DNA of 64,000 nucleotides from Streptomyces sp. SDr-06 (GTDB lineage Bacteria; Actinomycetota; Actinomycetes; Streptomycetales; Streptomycetaceae), in NCBI RefSeq assembly GCF_003324565.1, contig NZ_QOLA01000016.1, positions 1 to 64,000 of the forward strand, in the 5' to 3' direction. Every line of letters starts with the position of its first letter. The first letter of the stretch is position 1. The notes under the pieces are model-generated. The model worked only from the letters and a program-made list of their open reading frames with translations. It was not told where the DNA came from and searched no databases. Shown piece after piece: positions 26,621 to 35,800 of the stretch. Made by a program: the position numbers and the translations under genes.

Positions 26621-27505
26621 GAGGGTTTTTCATCCTGACGCGACAGCGAGGTGAAGGGCGAGGACTGCCTGCACGATTGCGGTGATGCGGTTGGTGCTGC
26701 AGCGCAGCTTGCGAAGCAGGCGCCAGCCCTTGAGCGTGGCCATGGCCTGCTCACCCACGCAGCGGATCCTGGCGTGGGTGGTGTTGTGCCGGTGCTGCCA
26801 CCGCTTGAGGCGGCGCCCCTTGAACGGAACCCGCACGTTGTGGGCCGCGCCCTGGTACGCCTTGTCCGCCCAGCACTTCAGGCTGGCTTCGGCGAGGGCG
26901 TCGATGAGGCCATGCTCACGCGCCGCGGTCAGATCGTGAGTGGCCCCGGGTAACGCGGGCGAGGCCCACAGCAGGCGTCCGAACGGGTCGGTGAGGACCT
27001 GAACGTTCATGCCGTGATGCCGCTTCCTGCCCGAGTAGTAGGGCCGGTCGGCGGCAACGCGGTTGATTGGCAGCACGGTGCCGTCCAGGATCACGTACGC
27101 CTTTGTGCGGGCCACTGCCATCGCATCGTCGAGCGTCGGCGAGAGCACGGCCAGGACATCGACCGCTTCGCGGACGTAGCGATACACGGTGGCGATCCCG
27201 ATGCCGAACCCGGCCGAGAGCTGCGCGTACGTATCGCCGCAGCGCAGGTGGGCCAGGGCGAGCAGGGCCTGGCGTCCCGTGGCCAGACGCCGCCACCGGG
27301 TCCCGATCTCCCGGCGGCGATGGGCCAGTTCGCGGCTCAGGTAGCGCAGGTGCGCGGTGGACAGATCAATGGCCGACGGGTAGACAAGCACACGGAGCTC
27401 CTGGAACGACGGTTGGTCTTGGTCGACAACTCGTCTACCAGGAGCTTCGCCGTTCTACCGAGGCGTCCAATTCGTGGTCACCACGGGCAGGTTGGAAAGA
27501 GCTCA
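26621..27505 (-). mobile_element. IS5-family insertion sequence (ends approximate)
   Basis: The transposase gene is flanked by imperfect 19-bp ends: GAGGGTTTTTCATCCTGAC at 26621-26639 against the complement of 27487-27505 (about 13 of 19 matching). That gives an element of about 885 bp, a normal size for the ISL2-like IS5 subgroup. No target duplication was found, so the exact ends may differ by several bases. Confidence 0.5.
26630..27391 (-). CDS. IS5-family (DDE_4-type) transposase
   Basis: The 253-residue protein carries an N-terminal helix-turn-helix (TYAQLSAGFGIGIATVYRYV) and a DDE catalytic domain: AYVILDGTVLPI (first Asp), CWADKAYQGAAHNV (second Asp), and a C-terminal Glu in RCVGEQAMATLKGWRLL. 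The spacing, the RPYYSGRKRHHGMNVQV loop and the length match single-ORF IS5-group transposases of Streptomyces. The frame is intact, so the element may still be active. It is inserted between the RHS toxin-immunity pair and a truncated PIN-like gene. Confidence 0.85.
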   Translation of the reverse strand: MLVYPSAIDLSTAHLRYLSRELAHRRREIGTRWRRLATGRQALLALAHLRCGDTYAQLSAGFGIGIATVYRYVREAVDVLAVLSPTLDDAMAVARTKAYVILDGTVLPINRVAADRPYYSGRKRHHGMNVQVLTDPFGRLLWASPALPGATHDLTAAREHGLIDALAEASLKCWADKAYQGAAHNVRVPFKGRRLKRWQHRHNTTHARIRCVGEQAMATLKGWRLLRKLRCSTNRITAIVQAVLALHLAVASG

Positions 27506-27546
27506 CTTCTGATATGAAGGCGCGTTCGGGGCAGCGGCAGGCCCGG

Positions 27547-27825
27547 CTACGGTGACGTCACGGCGAAGAGTGCCGCCATGCCCAGGCCTGCTCGGTAGTG
27601 ACCACAGCGAACGTCCGGCCCCGACTCATGCCGCACAGTCACGCCGGGCTCCGGCGTGCGCGCCCGTCTGCGGTCGGCCTCGACGAGCGCGCACGCTGGG
27701 GCGTACAGGAACCAGCCGGGCTCGACGTGTGCCCGGTGGGTCAGGCGCGAGGCCAAGATGTTGCCCTGCCCGGCGGCCGCCATCGCGGTCTCGTTCAGGA
27801 CGACGATGCGCATGGCCTCGCTCAC
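27547..27825 (-). pseudogene. PIN-like toxin-type gene, truncated
   Basis: A GTG at 27825 overlaps the stop of the small upstream gene (GTGA). The product starts MRIVVLNETAMAAAGQGN after four residues and continues LTHRAHVEPGWFLYAPACAL, which resembles a family of short Streptomyces proteins with a PIN-domain-like beginning. After ARTPEPGVTV the expected C-terminal half with its acidic residues is missing and the sequence becomes atypical. The gene ends about 40 bases from the IS end, so truncation linked to the IS insertion is likely. Confidence 0.4.
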
Positions 27826-27980
27826 CGGCTGGTCACCTGCGCGAGGCGGCGGTACAGCTCGGCGTCCAAGTCGCTTTCCTGGGCCGCGGTCGGCGCGTAC
27901 CCGTTCCATTCCTGGAGCGCGGCCTTGGCCTTCTCGGCCCGCTCGGCGGGCGTGAGCAGCGTCTCGGCCCGCCGCCGCAC
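27822..27980 (-). CDS. small helical protein, antitoxin-like position
   Basis: A 52-residue frame from GTG 27980 reads RRRAETLLTPAERAEKAKAA, then WNGYAPTAAQESDLDAELYR, and ends overlapping the next gene by GTGA. The composition and position just before a PIN-like gene resemble the antitoxin of a VapBC-type pair. The true start may be further upstream, since the frame is open back to an ATA near 28012. No DNA-binding motif can be named. Confidence 0.45.
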   Translation of the reverse strand: MRRRAETLLTPAERAEKAKAALQEWNGYAPTAAQESDLDAELYRRLAQVTSR

Positions 27981-28009
27981 GTCGCGAGGGGCCGGGCGTC
28001 GCGCGGGAG

Positions 28010-29791
28010 CTATGCAGCGCTTTCCAGGCGGCAGTACATGCAGTAGTCCCGGTCCGGGTGCGGGCCGACGAGGCGTTCCAGCTGCTCCCAGGGGATGGTG
28101 CGGGGCGAGGCGGTGATCAGTGACTCGATCGTGGTGATGAGTTGCTGGTTCATGCTGGGCTCCAGGCCGACCAGATGCACCTGGGTGCCGGGGTGCCAGA
28201 CGGTGTGCTCGATGACGGCTGCGAGCCGGTCGGGCTCACCGCACTCGGGCAGGATGACCAGCCGGTCCTGGTCGGTGGTGACGAGTACGACGGCCGGTGC
28301 GAGTCCGTAGGAGTCGCCATAGGTGACCGTGCGCAGTGCGACGGCGCCCAGGAACGCCCCGGCCTCGGCGGGGCCGGGGGTCGGCACACGGCGGGGCACG
28401 TGCACGGCGAGCAGCGCAGTGCCGGCCGCGGTGGCGCACCAGGCGGGTCCGGCCGAAGCCGGCCAGGTGCCCAGCCGGGCGTGCGCGGCACCGTCCGGGT
28501 GTACCTCGAGTTCGTCCAGGACGCGCTCGGCCCGGTAGCTGCTGCTCGGCTCCGCCTCGGTAACCGTCTCGGTCAGCAGCGCGGCCACCGGCTCGGGGAG
28601 CTCGGCGGTGTTCAGCAGGACGGTGCGCGCGCTGTCGGGGTCGCCGAAGATGCGGTGGGCGTCTCGGGCCAGGCGCCGGGAGGGGGCGTGTTCCATGAGC
28701 CAGTCCAGAGCGGGGAAGAAGTCGCCGTGCTGGCCCGGGAGTTCGGCGGGCAGGCCGGAGTGGACCGCTAGTTGCCAGACGTCAGGATCGCAGTCGGCGG
28801 GCAGTGTGGCGCGCCCGCCCGCGTAGCCGGGCCGCCAGGGTCGGGAGGCTTGGTTCCAGTGGGCGTCGCCGAGTGCGCGTACGGAGGTTGCGAGCTCACC
28901 GTCGAGTTGGTCGGCGGTAGCCGCGCAGCGGCGCCGGAAAGCGTCGGCCTCGGCCAGCGGCGGGGGGATCGGCTCGGTCAGCTGGACGTCGGGATCCCAA
29001 GCGACGGCCAGCGTCGGTGTCGCGCAGCCCGCCGGCCACCACGGCAGCCGGTGCCCGAGCGCAGCCGCGAGGTCTTTCATCTCCTCCGCCTGGACAGGAA
29101 ATTGGCGCAGCCTGCGGTGAAGCCGGTCGTTGTCGCAGGCGTCCGGCTGTGCGTCGGATCGGTACAGATCGAGCAGTCGCACGAGGCCCGGCCTGCTGAA
29201 GTGCGAGTCCTCCTCGGTCGGCAGCACCACCAGGGTGCCCAGGAGGGCGCCCCTGGCGAACCTGCGCACCTCGAGGCCGTCGAGCGCCTCGTGCACGAGG
29301 TGGTGCAGCGGACTTCCGTGCGGCCAGCGCGGGGGCCAGCCCCACAGCCGGCTGCTCTCGCCGGGCGCCATCACGGTGGCCAGCCACACCGACGGCCCGC
29401 TCGGGGACGGGGTGGTGTAAGAGGCGAGGTGCACGTCGATGGGCGGGCGCCGCTCGTCGGCGTCCGCACCGGGATCCTGGCGCAGGGGCACCGTGCGGTG
29501 TGCGGTGCGCTGCAGGCGGGGGCCGTCCGGGCCGGGCAGCAGCCAGGAGGCAGTGCGCGCCGGCAGGCGCCGCCCGGTGGCCGCGCACCAGCGGGCCACC
29601 GTCTTTCCGTACCACAGCGGCCGTTCGGCGGTGCGGTCCTCGGCGTCCGGGGCAGGTAGGGCAACGGCCGGGTCGGCAGATCGCAGTTGGGTGATCCGGC
29701 CGCGGGACAGTCCGGTCAGCCGGGCGATGTCGGCACTGGTACAGACGAAGGGGAGGCCGTCGTCGGCCGTACGGAAGCGGAGTAGGTTCAC
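28010..29791 (-). CDS. large hypothetical protein with N-terminal HTH
   Basis: The 593-residue product starts at GTG 29791 (NLLRFRTADDGLPFVC). A short helix-turn-helix follows at once (TSADIARLTGLSRGRITQLR, residues about 18-38), as in MerR-like or HTH_17 domains. The rest is an undefined alpha/beta region rich in Trp and Pro (PSVWLATVMAPGESSRLWGW, WNQASRPWRPGYAGG) ending in CMYCRLESAA with a CxxC pair. I know homologues only as uncharacterised Streptomyces accessory-region proteins. An interrupted dyad (GCTAA...TTTAGC, 29802-29819) lies just upstream and may be its operator. The two small toxin/antitoxin-like frames follow on the same strand. Confidence 0.65.
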   Translation of the reverse strand: MNLLRFRTADDGLPFVCTSADIARLTGLSRGRITQLRSADPAVALPAPDAEDRTAERPLWYGKTVARWCAATGRRLPARTASWLLPGPDGPRLQRTAHRTVPLRQDPGADADERRPPIDVHLASYTTPSPSGPSVWLATVMAPGESSRLWGWPPRWPHGSPLHHLVHEALDGLEVRRFARGALLGTLVVLPTEEDSHFSRPGLVRLLDLYRSDAQPDACDNDRLHRRLRQFPVQAEEMKDLAAALGHRLPWWPAGCATPTLAVAWDPDVQLTEPIPPPLAEADAFRRRCAATADQLDGELATSVRALGDAHWNQASRPWRPGYAGGRATLPADCDPDVWQLAVHSGLPAELPGQHGDFFPALDWLMEHAPSRRLARDAHRIFGDPDSARTVLLNTAELPEPVAALLTETVTEAEPSSSYRAERVLDELEVHPDGAAHARLGTWPASAGPAWCATAAGTALLAVHVPRRVPTPGPAEAGAFLGAVALRTVTYGDSYGLAPAVVLVTTDQDRLVILPECGEPDRLAAVIEHTVWHPGTQVHLVGLEPSMNQQLITTIESLITASPRTIPWEQLERLVGPHPDRDYCMYCRLESAA

Positions 29792-30001
29792 CCACCCCAC
29801 GCTAAGCGAAGTGTTTAGCCTTGGTGGTGGATTGGCGGAAGTCGTCCGCGCCCGCCTACGCCCCGCCGGGATCTGCCGGGCGCGCCCGGCGCAGGGCCAG
29901 ACGGACAGCCGGACCCTCCGCCTGCCCGGACATCCGTGAACTGCTGTGCCCTGGTGGGCTGTTGGACCCGATGGGTCAGTGCTCCTCGCTACGCTCACCT
30001 C

Positions 30002-30511
30002 ATGGACCTAGACGATGCGATACATGCCGCCCGGTTCCGGGCCGAGTCACTGGATTCCCAGCCGCGCCAGCACGCTGAGCGGCTGGACCGGGAGCGCAAG
30101 GATGCTGCTGAGCTGCTGGAGGAAGCGGTCCGGCGGCTGAGCCCGTACAAGGGCGGGATCTTCGGCAAGATGCGGCAGTGCGCATTCGGCCGGTTCCGCG
30201 GCAGCGACGGCCGGCGCTACACGATTGCCGAGCGTCACCGCTGCTGGCTGCTGGTCTCCATGGAAGGCGTTCACCCTCAGACCGAGGTCTGGTAAGAATC
30301 CTCCCCGATCCTGCTCTTGGAGAATGCAACCGTCGTACGGGTGTGGCAGGACTTCCGGGGCGAGGCAGACAACCAGTTCGCCTCCTCCCTGGAACCGACC
30401 CCCGTAGGCCAGGACTACATCCCGATGCTCGCCGCGGGCACCAACTGGGTGGAGGAGTTCAAGAAGCGCCTGGGGGAGGCCGTCGTCCGCTACGAGCGCG
30501 GCGGCCGGTAA
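30002..30511 (+). pseudogene. hypothetical gene split by an in-frame TAA
   Basis: The first part (ATG 30002, 97 codons: MDLDDAIHAARFRAESLDSQ ... WLLVSMEGVHPQTEVW) ends at TAA 30293-30295. The same frame continues without interruption as ESSPILLLENATVVRVWQDF ... GTNWVEEFKKRLGEAVVRYE to a TAA-type stop at 30511. Composition and reading frame agree on both sides, so this looks like one 169-residue gene with a nonsense codon. Translation of the second half from TTG or ATG-like codons is possible. No family is recognised. Confidence 0.6.
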
Positions 30512-30744
30512 CCGTGATGCCGGTCCGTGCGCACCGTCCCGGACGTACCGGCATCACGGTCGCCCCCAGAGTTTCCGGGTGAACCCCTGAGCCCGCAGTC
30601 GGTGCTCTTGCGCGCTTGCAACCAGGGCGAGTTCACCAGCTTCGCCCCTTGTGCCGCATACGGTGGCCTCGCCGCCCGCCCACACGCCCTGCACGCGGGA
30701 AGCGGCGGCAGGCATCGCAGACACGTCATGGGAGGAAGATCGGG

Positions 30745-31307
30745 ATGACGCAGGACGCTGTAAGCGAGCTGGACGAGCGGGTGCCGGGGCGCCGTTGGAC
30801 AGTACGTCTGGACGCCACCGGCCGGGGCAGCGCGGCCGTGCGCGTCTCGTGCAGCCGTCCTGCCTGTACCGAGCAGCGCCTGCCGTCCGCGACGGCCGGC
30901 CGTGCGGCCGCCATCGCCCACCTCAAGGCCCACCTCCGCGCCGCCCCCGCCCCGCGTACTGCGCATGCAAGCTGGAGGGCTGCCACACCCACCTCCCCGA
31001 TACCGGCCGGCCTACGCGTGCCGAACCCTGGCGGTGTGGCGGCCCGGTCGTCCTGGCCGTGATCACAGACCGGGAAGGACGCTGGTGGCAGGCCATGGAG
31101 TGCTGCTCCCGATGCGCGGCCGCCACCCCCGGCGCCAGAACCGCAGCCACCTCCCAGCACCCCACCCCACACACCACCGACCGCCCGCTTCCCGCGCCCA
31201 CGAGCAGCGGCGCGGGCCCGAGCGGGCCGCAGTTCTCCGACCACCAGGCCGCCACGACCGCACTTCCAACTCCCCGCCCGGCCCCCGCACGGCGCCACCC
31301 GCCGTAG
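30745..31307 (+). pseudogene. conserved Streptomyces accessory gene with a frameshift
   Basis: An ATG at 30745 with GGAGGAAG upstream starts MTQDAVSELDERVPGRRWTV and runs to AHLKAHLRAAPAPR. Near 30945-30960, within a C-rich run, the sensible sequence moves to another frame: YCACKLEGCHTHLPDTG, CGGPVVLAVITDREGRWWQA, MECCSRCAAATPGA, ending at TAG 31307. The joined protein would hold paired cysteines (CACKxxxC; CCSRC) suggesting a zinc site. Its function is not known to me. A one-base sequencing error would restore the gene. Confidence 0.55.
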
Positions 31308-32291
31308 GCGAAGATCGCCCAGCGGGTCATCCCCCGCGACCTGCGTCCTGTCACCCTGCGGGACGAACTCATCGAACTCGGCGATCTCTTCCGGGCCTAC
31401 CAGCGGCGCGACCAGCCCGACCTGGCGCTCCTCGCCGACCTCCACGAACGCAAGGCCCGCGCCTTCACCACCTGGGCCGACGTCACCTGCGACGGGCCCT
31501 TGCGGTGGGAGGCCCTGCGCGCCGAACAGGCCGCCGCCACCGCCCGCCTCCAGCACCAGCAGCGCACCGGCACCGGCACCATCACCGGCGACCTCGCGGA
31601 CACCGGCAGGCCGGACGTGACGCGGCTGCTGACCGTGGCAACCCAGTGGAAGCATGCGCGGTCCGTCCTCGCCTACGTGGCCGACCACAGTCCGCTGCCC
31701 GGCCCGGACGAACGGCTCCTGGCGCTCATGCTGACCCTGCGCACCGCGCTCACCGGCACCGGCAACCTCGTCGGACAGGACATCGCCGCGCTGAACTTGA
31801 CCGACCCGGATGACCTGCTCGACAAGCTGACAGGCTGCGGCTGGCTCACCCTGCCAGGTACCGCCGAGGACCTACTCACCTCCCGGCCGGAGAACCCGAC
31901 CCCGATTACCATCCCCTCCCTGATGCCGCGAGAGGACACGGCGGGCCCCTTCACATTCGGCAAGAAGATGCGGCCCAAGCTCTCCGGCTGGGCCCAGAAG
32001 GTCATCTCGGACAAGAAGCTCCGCAAGGCCAAGGCCACCGCCGCAACCCGGCTGCTCGCCCTGACACTGGCCACCCAGTCCGACGCCTCGGGACGCCTCG
32101 GTCTCCGCGGCCGGGGCATCACCCTGACCGCTCTCGCCGCCTGGGTCCAGGCCGATTCCGGCGAGCTGCAGCGCCTGGTCGACCAGCTGACGCAAGCAGA
32201 CTGGCTCACCGACGCCGTCCTCACCGACGTCCACCTCACCGGGCAGCTGACCGAACGCGTCCTCCCGCTCACCTGCCCCCTCCAGGCATGA
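31308..32291 (+). CDS. hypothetical protein lacking a normal start codon
   Basis: The frame is open right after the preceding TAG (31305-31307) and reads AKIAQRVIPRDLRPVTLRDE, LIELGDLFRAYQRRDQPDL, then a long helical protein ending PLTCPLQA at 32291. No ATG or GTG occurs before residue 65; the first usual-type start is TTG at 31500. The context GTAGGCGAAG suggests an original GTGGCGAAG start changed by one base, so the natural product is probably about 328 residues (VAKIAQRV...). It may therefore be silenced or be made in shortened form. Homologues are uncharacterised accessory proteins of Streptomyces. Confidence 0.5.
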   Translation, partial: AKIAQRVIPRDLRPVTLRDELIELGDLFRAYQRRDQPDLALLADLHERKARAFTTWADVTCDGPLRWEALRAEQAAATARLQHQQRTGTGTITGDLADTGRPDVTRLLTVATQWKHARSVLAYVADHSPLPGPDERLLALMLTLRTALTGTGNLVGQDIAALNLTDPDDLLDKLTGCGWLTLPGTAEDLLTSRPENPTPITIPSLMPREDTAGPFTFGKKMRPKLSGWAQKVISDKKLRKAKATAATRLLALTLATQSDASGRLGLRGRGITLTALAAWVQADSGELQRLVDQLTQADWLTDAVLTDVHLTGQLTERVLPLTCPLQA

Positions 32292-32319
32292 GGCACAGCA
32301 ACCTCCGGCGACCAGCATG

Positions 32320-32474
32320 TCCGGTTTTGGACTGGGCGCGGCCAGGCTGACGCGGAGTCCCTCGATCTCGCCGAACCAGCCTGCCAACCGGGCTTCGGCG
32401 ACCCGGTCGACCAGGTTGTCGCGGATCTCTGCCAGCTGGCTACGTTGGCGGGGCCGGGACGTAGAAGGGAGCAA
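32320..32474 (-). pseudogene. recombinase C-terminal fragment
   Basis: The minus strand reads RQRSQLAEIRDNLVDRVAEA, RLAGWFGEIEGLRVSLA, which resembles the coiled-coil tail of large Streptomyces integrase/recombinase proteins (LPxLEEIRxNLxxRIxEAxxEGWLGEVEGLxxSLA). No catalytic part is present and nothing continues upstream. It is a relic in an otherwise empty 324-bp gap between 32291 and 32617. Confidence 0.35.
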
Positions 32475-32616
32475 GGGAGGACGCAGGCTTCTCCGAATGT
32501 CCCGTCATGGGCTCCCGTGACGGGCACGGGCTGCGGCCCCGAACCGGAACGGTCGGGACCGCCGCGTTGGTAGGGGCGGCCGCGAACCCCGGGCACGATT
32601 GAATCGGCGTAGCCGG

Positions 32617-32823
32617 TCAGTGGTTGTCCGGTCGCGTCTCTCGTTGCGCTTCCCGTATCCCTTGGAAGACCTGCGTGATCGATACCACTGACAGGGCGTA
32701 GAACACCCATAGAGCGAACGTGGAATCAACCCACAGAACGCAGACGATCGTTGCCACTGCGCAGATCGAGAGAGCTATGGCAGCCCATCGGATGCGTTCG
32801 AGGCCGCGCCAGGGTCCGTGCAC
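32617..32823 (-). CDS. two-helix membrane protein, putative immunity partner of RHS2
   Basis: The 68-residue product (GTG at 32823) is almost entirely two membrane helices: WAAIALSICAVATIVCVLWV and FALWVFYALSVVSITQVF, followed by a charged tail (REAQRETRPDNH). It starts 44 bases after the stop of the second RHS gene on the same strand. Small double-helix membrane proteins at this position are typical immunity proteins against membrane-acting toxins. That role is inferred from position and from the hydrophobic toxin tip. Confidence 0.6.
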   Translation of the reverse strand: MHGPWRGLERIRWAAIALSICAVATIVCVLWVDSTFALWVFYALSVVSITQVFQGIREAQRETRPDNH

Positions 32824-32866
32824 CGCCGACTCCGTTCTCTGTAGATGGTGGTTGCGCTTCGCGGCC

Positions 32867-35800
32867 TTATGCCTTGGGCAAAAAGACCGTTGCAGCCCCT
32901 CCTATGGCTCCGATGACCCCCCACGTGGCGCAGGACTCTCCGGCGTCCTTGAGCGAGCCTCCCGTCGTGCGCTCGCCTACCGCTCCTCCTAGGCAGCCGC
33001 CCAGAAATCCTCCCAGAATGGGCCCGCCAAGCAGCGTCCCGACGACGGCTCCGGCTGTGGCGGCTCCTGCTGCGGCCAGCGTGGCGGCAAAATCAAAGAG
33101 CCCAGTCGGGTCAGTCCGGTTGATGGGGTCGCCGTCGGCGTAGAGGTATGGATTGGTGTCCTGTCCGCTGGGGTCGGTGCTGGTGAAGCGGCCGAGACTG
33201 GGGTCGTAGGAGCGGGCGCCCATTTTGTAGAGGCCGGTGGGGTCGAGGTAGGCGCCGGCGTAGCGGTAGGGCTGCGGGGTCTGTTCGGTGGTGGTGCGGG
33301 GCTGACCGGTGGGGGTGTAGGTGTAGCTGTGGGTGCGGGTGCCGGTGGGGTCGACGAGGGCGAGGATGTTGCCGGTGGCGTCGGTGAGGTAGTAGTAGCT
33401 TTTTCCGTCCCTCGTCATGGAGTTGAGGGTTCCCGCCGGTTCGCGGACGAATCCGGTGTCCTGGTTGCCGGTTGTGGAGGCGGCGAGTCCGGTCTGGGTG
33501 TGGTGGAACCAGGTGTCGCCGATGCGGATGCGTTCGGTGTTGGTGGTGTCGGCGTTCTCCACCGGGTAGGTGGTCGACCCCGTTGTGATCGAGGTCTGCT
33601 GGCCGAAGTCGTTCCACGTTTCGTCGGTGCGGGCGGTTCCGCCGGCGGGGGCGGCGGAGGTTTCGTTGCCGTTGGCGTCGTAGGACCAGCCTGCCGTGGA
33701 TCCGGCCTTCGTGGTGAGCTGGCCGGGGTCGTTGTAGCCGTAGGCGGTTCCGTCGTTGCAGGTGGGTCCTGTGCCGGTGTTGGTCAGGTTGCCCGCGGCG
33801 TCGTAGCAGTACAGCCACGATCCCGAAGCCGCTCCGGTGCTGTTGGTGTCCTGGGCCTGGTTGAGGCGGCCGGCGTCGTTGTAGCTGTAGGTGGTTTTGC
33901 GGTGGGTGGCATCGAGGGTGTCGGTGCGGCTGTAGATCTTGATGCCGTTCTTGTCCGCGCTCGCTCCGGCCGGGCGGTAGGTGTAGGTGTAGGCGAGGTC
34001 GACGAGGGTGCCCTGGGGTGAGGTCGCCTTGATGGTCTTCGGCTTGCCGTCCGGGTCCAGGGTCACACTCTGGACGGTGTTGCCCGGGTAGGTGGTGCTG
34101 GTGCGGTGGTCGTTGGCGTCGTAGCCGTACGTTGTCGTCTGGCCGTCGGGCGCCTTGAGCGCGACCAGGCGGTCGGCATCGTCCCAGGTGTAGTCGGTGG
34201 TGCCGGCGGGGTCCTGGTAGGTGTCGACGTTGCCGTCGGCGGTGTAGGTCAGCAGCGACTGCGAGTTGTCCTGGAGCGTGCGCAGCGTTTCGCGGCCCAG
34301 GCCGTCGTAGGCATGCTTGACCGTGCCGGTCTGGTCGGTGCGGGCGGTGAGGTTGCCGTCCAGGTCATAGACGTACGTCACCGACAGGCCGCCGCTCGTG
34401 GTCACCTTGCGGACCTGGTCGAGGTTGTCGTAGCTGTAGGCGGAGGTGATGCCGCGGCCGTCGGTGACGGTCGTGGGTCTGCCCAACACGTCGTACGTCG
34501 CGGTCGTCGCGCCTTGCGGCGTGGGCGGGGCCGTCTTGGTGAGGTTGCCGTGGTCGTCGTAGGTGAAGTTGGTGGTCTTGCCGCGGGCGTCTTTGCTGGT
34601 GCAGCGCTGGCCGACGAACCCGCCGCATGTCGGTGTGGACGGGTTGTACGTCGAGGTCGTTGTACCTCCGCCCGTGCCGGACACGGCCACCGAGGTGGTG
34701 TTGCCGACCGCGTCGTAGCCGTAGGCGGTCTTGGTGTTGTCGGGGGTGGTGAAGGAGTCCGGGACGTCCATGCCTGCCTTGTTCAGCCAGGGCGTGAACG
34801 AAGCCAGCGCCCCGGTGGGGAGCTTGGCGGAGGTGGGGTTGTTGCGGTTGTCCCACCCGTACGTCGTCACGTTGCCCGGGGTCGAGCCGGTGCCGAGCGC
34901 ATCGGTGGCGGTCTGGGTGAGGTGCTGGGTGTACGTCTTGGACTGGGAGTGGTGCAGTGGGTCGGTGACCTTGGTGACCTCGCCGTCACTGTTGTGGTCG
35001 TATGTCGTCGGCTTGCTCGTCGGATCGGTGACCGTGGTCGTGCCGGCCTCGTACGGTGTCGAAGCGGCGTAGCCGAGGGTCCAGGTGGGCTCGCCTCCGC
35101 CGGAGCCGCCCGCCTCGAAGAACTGCTTGTACGAGGTCAGGCGGTTGTGGTCGTCGTAGCCGAACAGGATCGCCCGGCTCTCCGAAGTAGTGATCTTCTC
35201 CAGGCGGCCGTCGCTGTCCCAGTTGTACTTGGTGACGTTGCCCTCGGCGTCCGTGGTCTCGTCGATCCGGCCGGAGCCGTCGAGGTGGTACTTCACCGTG
35301 CGGCCAATGGTGTCGTGGGCGTTCCAGTGCGCCGCGTCCTGGCGCTCCAGAGTGATCGAGCGACCTGAGGCGTCATCGGTGACCTTGAGGCCGGTCACCT
35401 TGTTGTCCGCGTCGCGGTCGCGGTCCACGCTCTGGTGATTGCCGTTGCGGTCCTCGATGCCGGTCAGGTTGCCGTACTGGTCGTAGGTGTCCTTCGACCC
35501 GGATTTGCGATCGGTGAGCGTGTAGGTGTTGTCGCTGTTCTTCTTGAGATCGAGGGAATAGCCGGCCGGGGTGGTGAAGCTTCCGTCGGTGTTCCTCGCG
35601 AAGGAGATCCGTGCGCCGGACTGGTCGTAGAGGTCGACCGAACTGGTCGGGTCCACGTCGAGGTAGCGCTCGTAGCCGAGCCACCAGGCGTTGGAGACCG
35701 CGCCCCAGGGTGCGTCGAGGGAGTTGTAGGTCCGCGTCCACGTCAGCTTCCCGGCGACGCCGGCGATGTCGAAGTCAGTGGCCGCGACCAGGAGGTTGCC

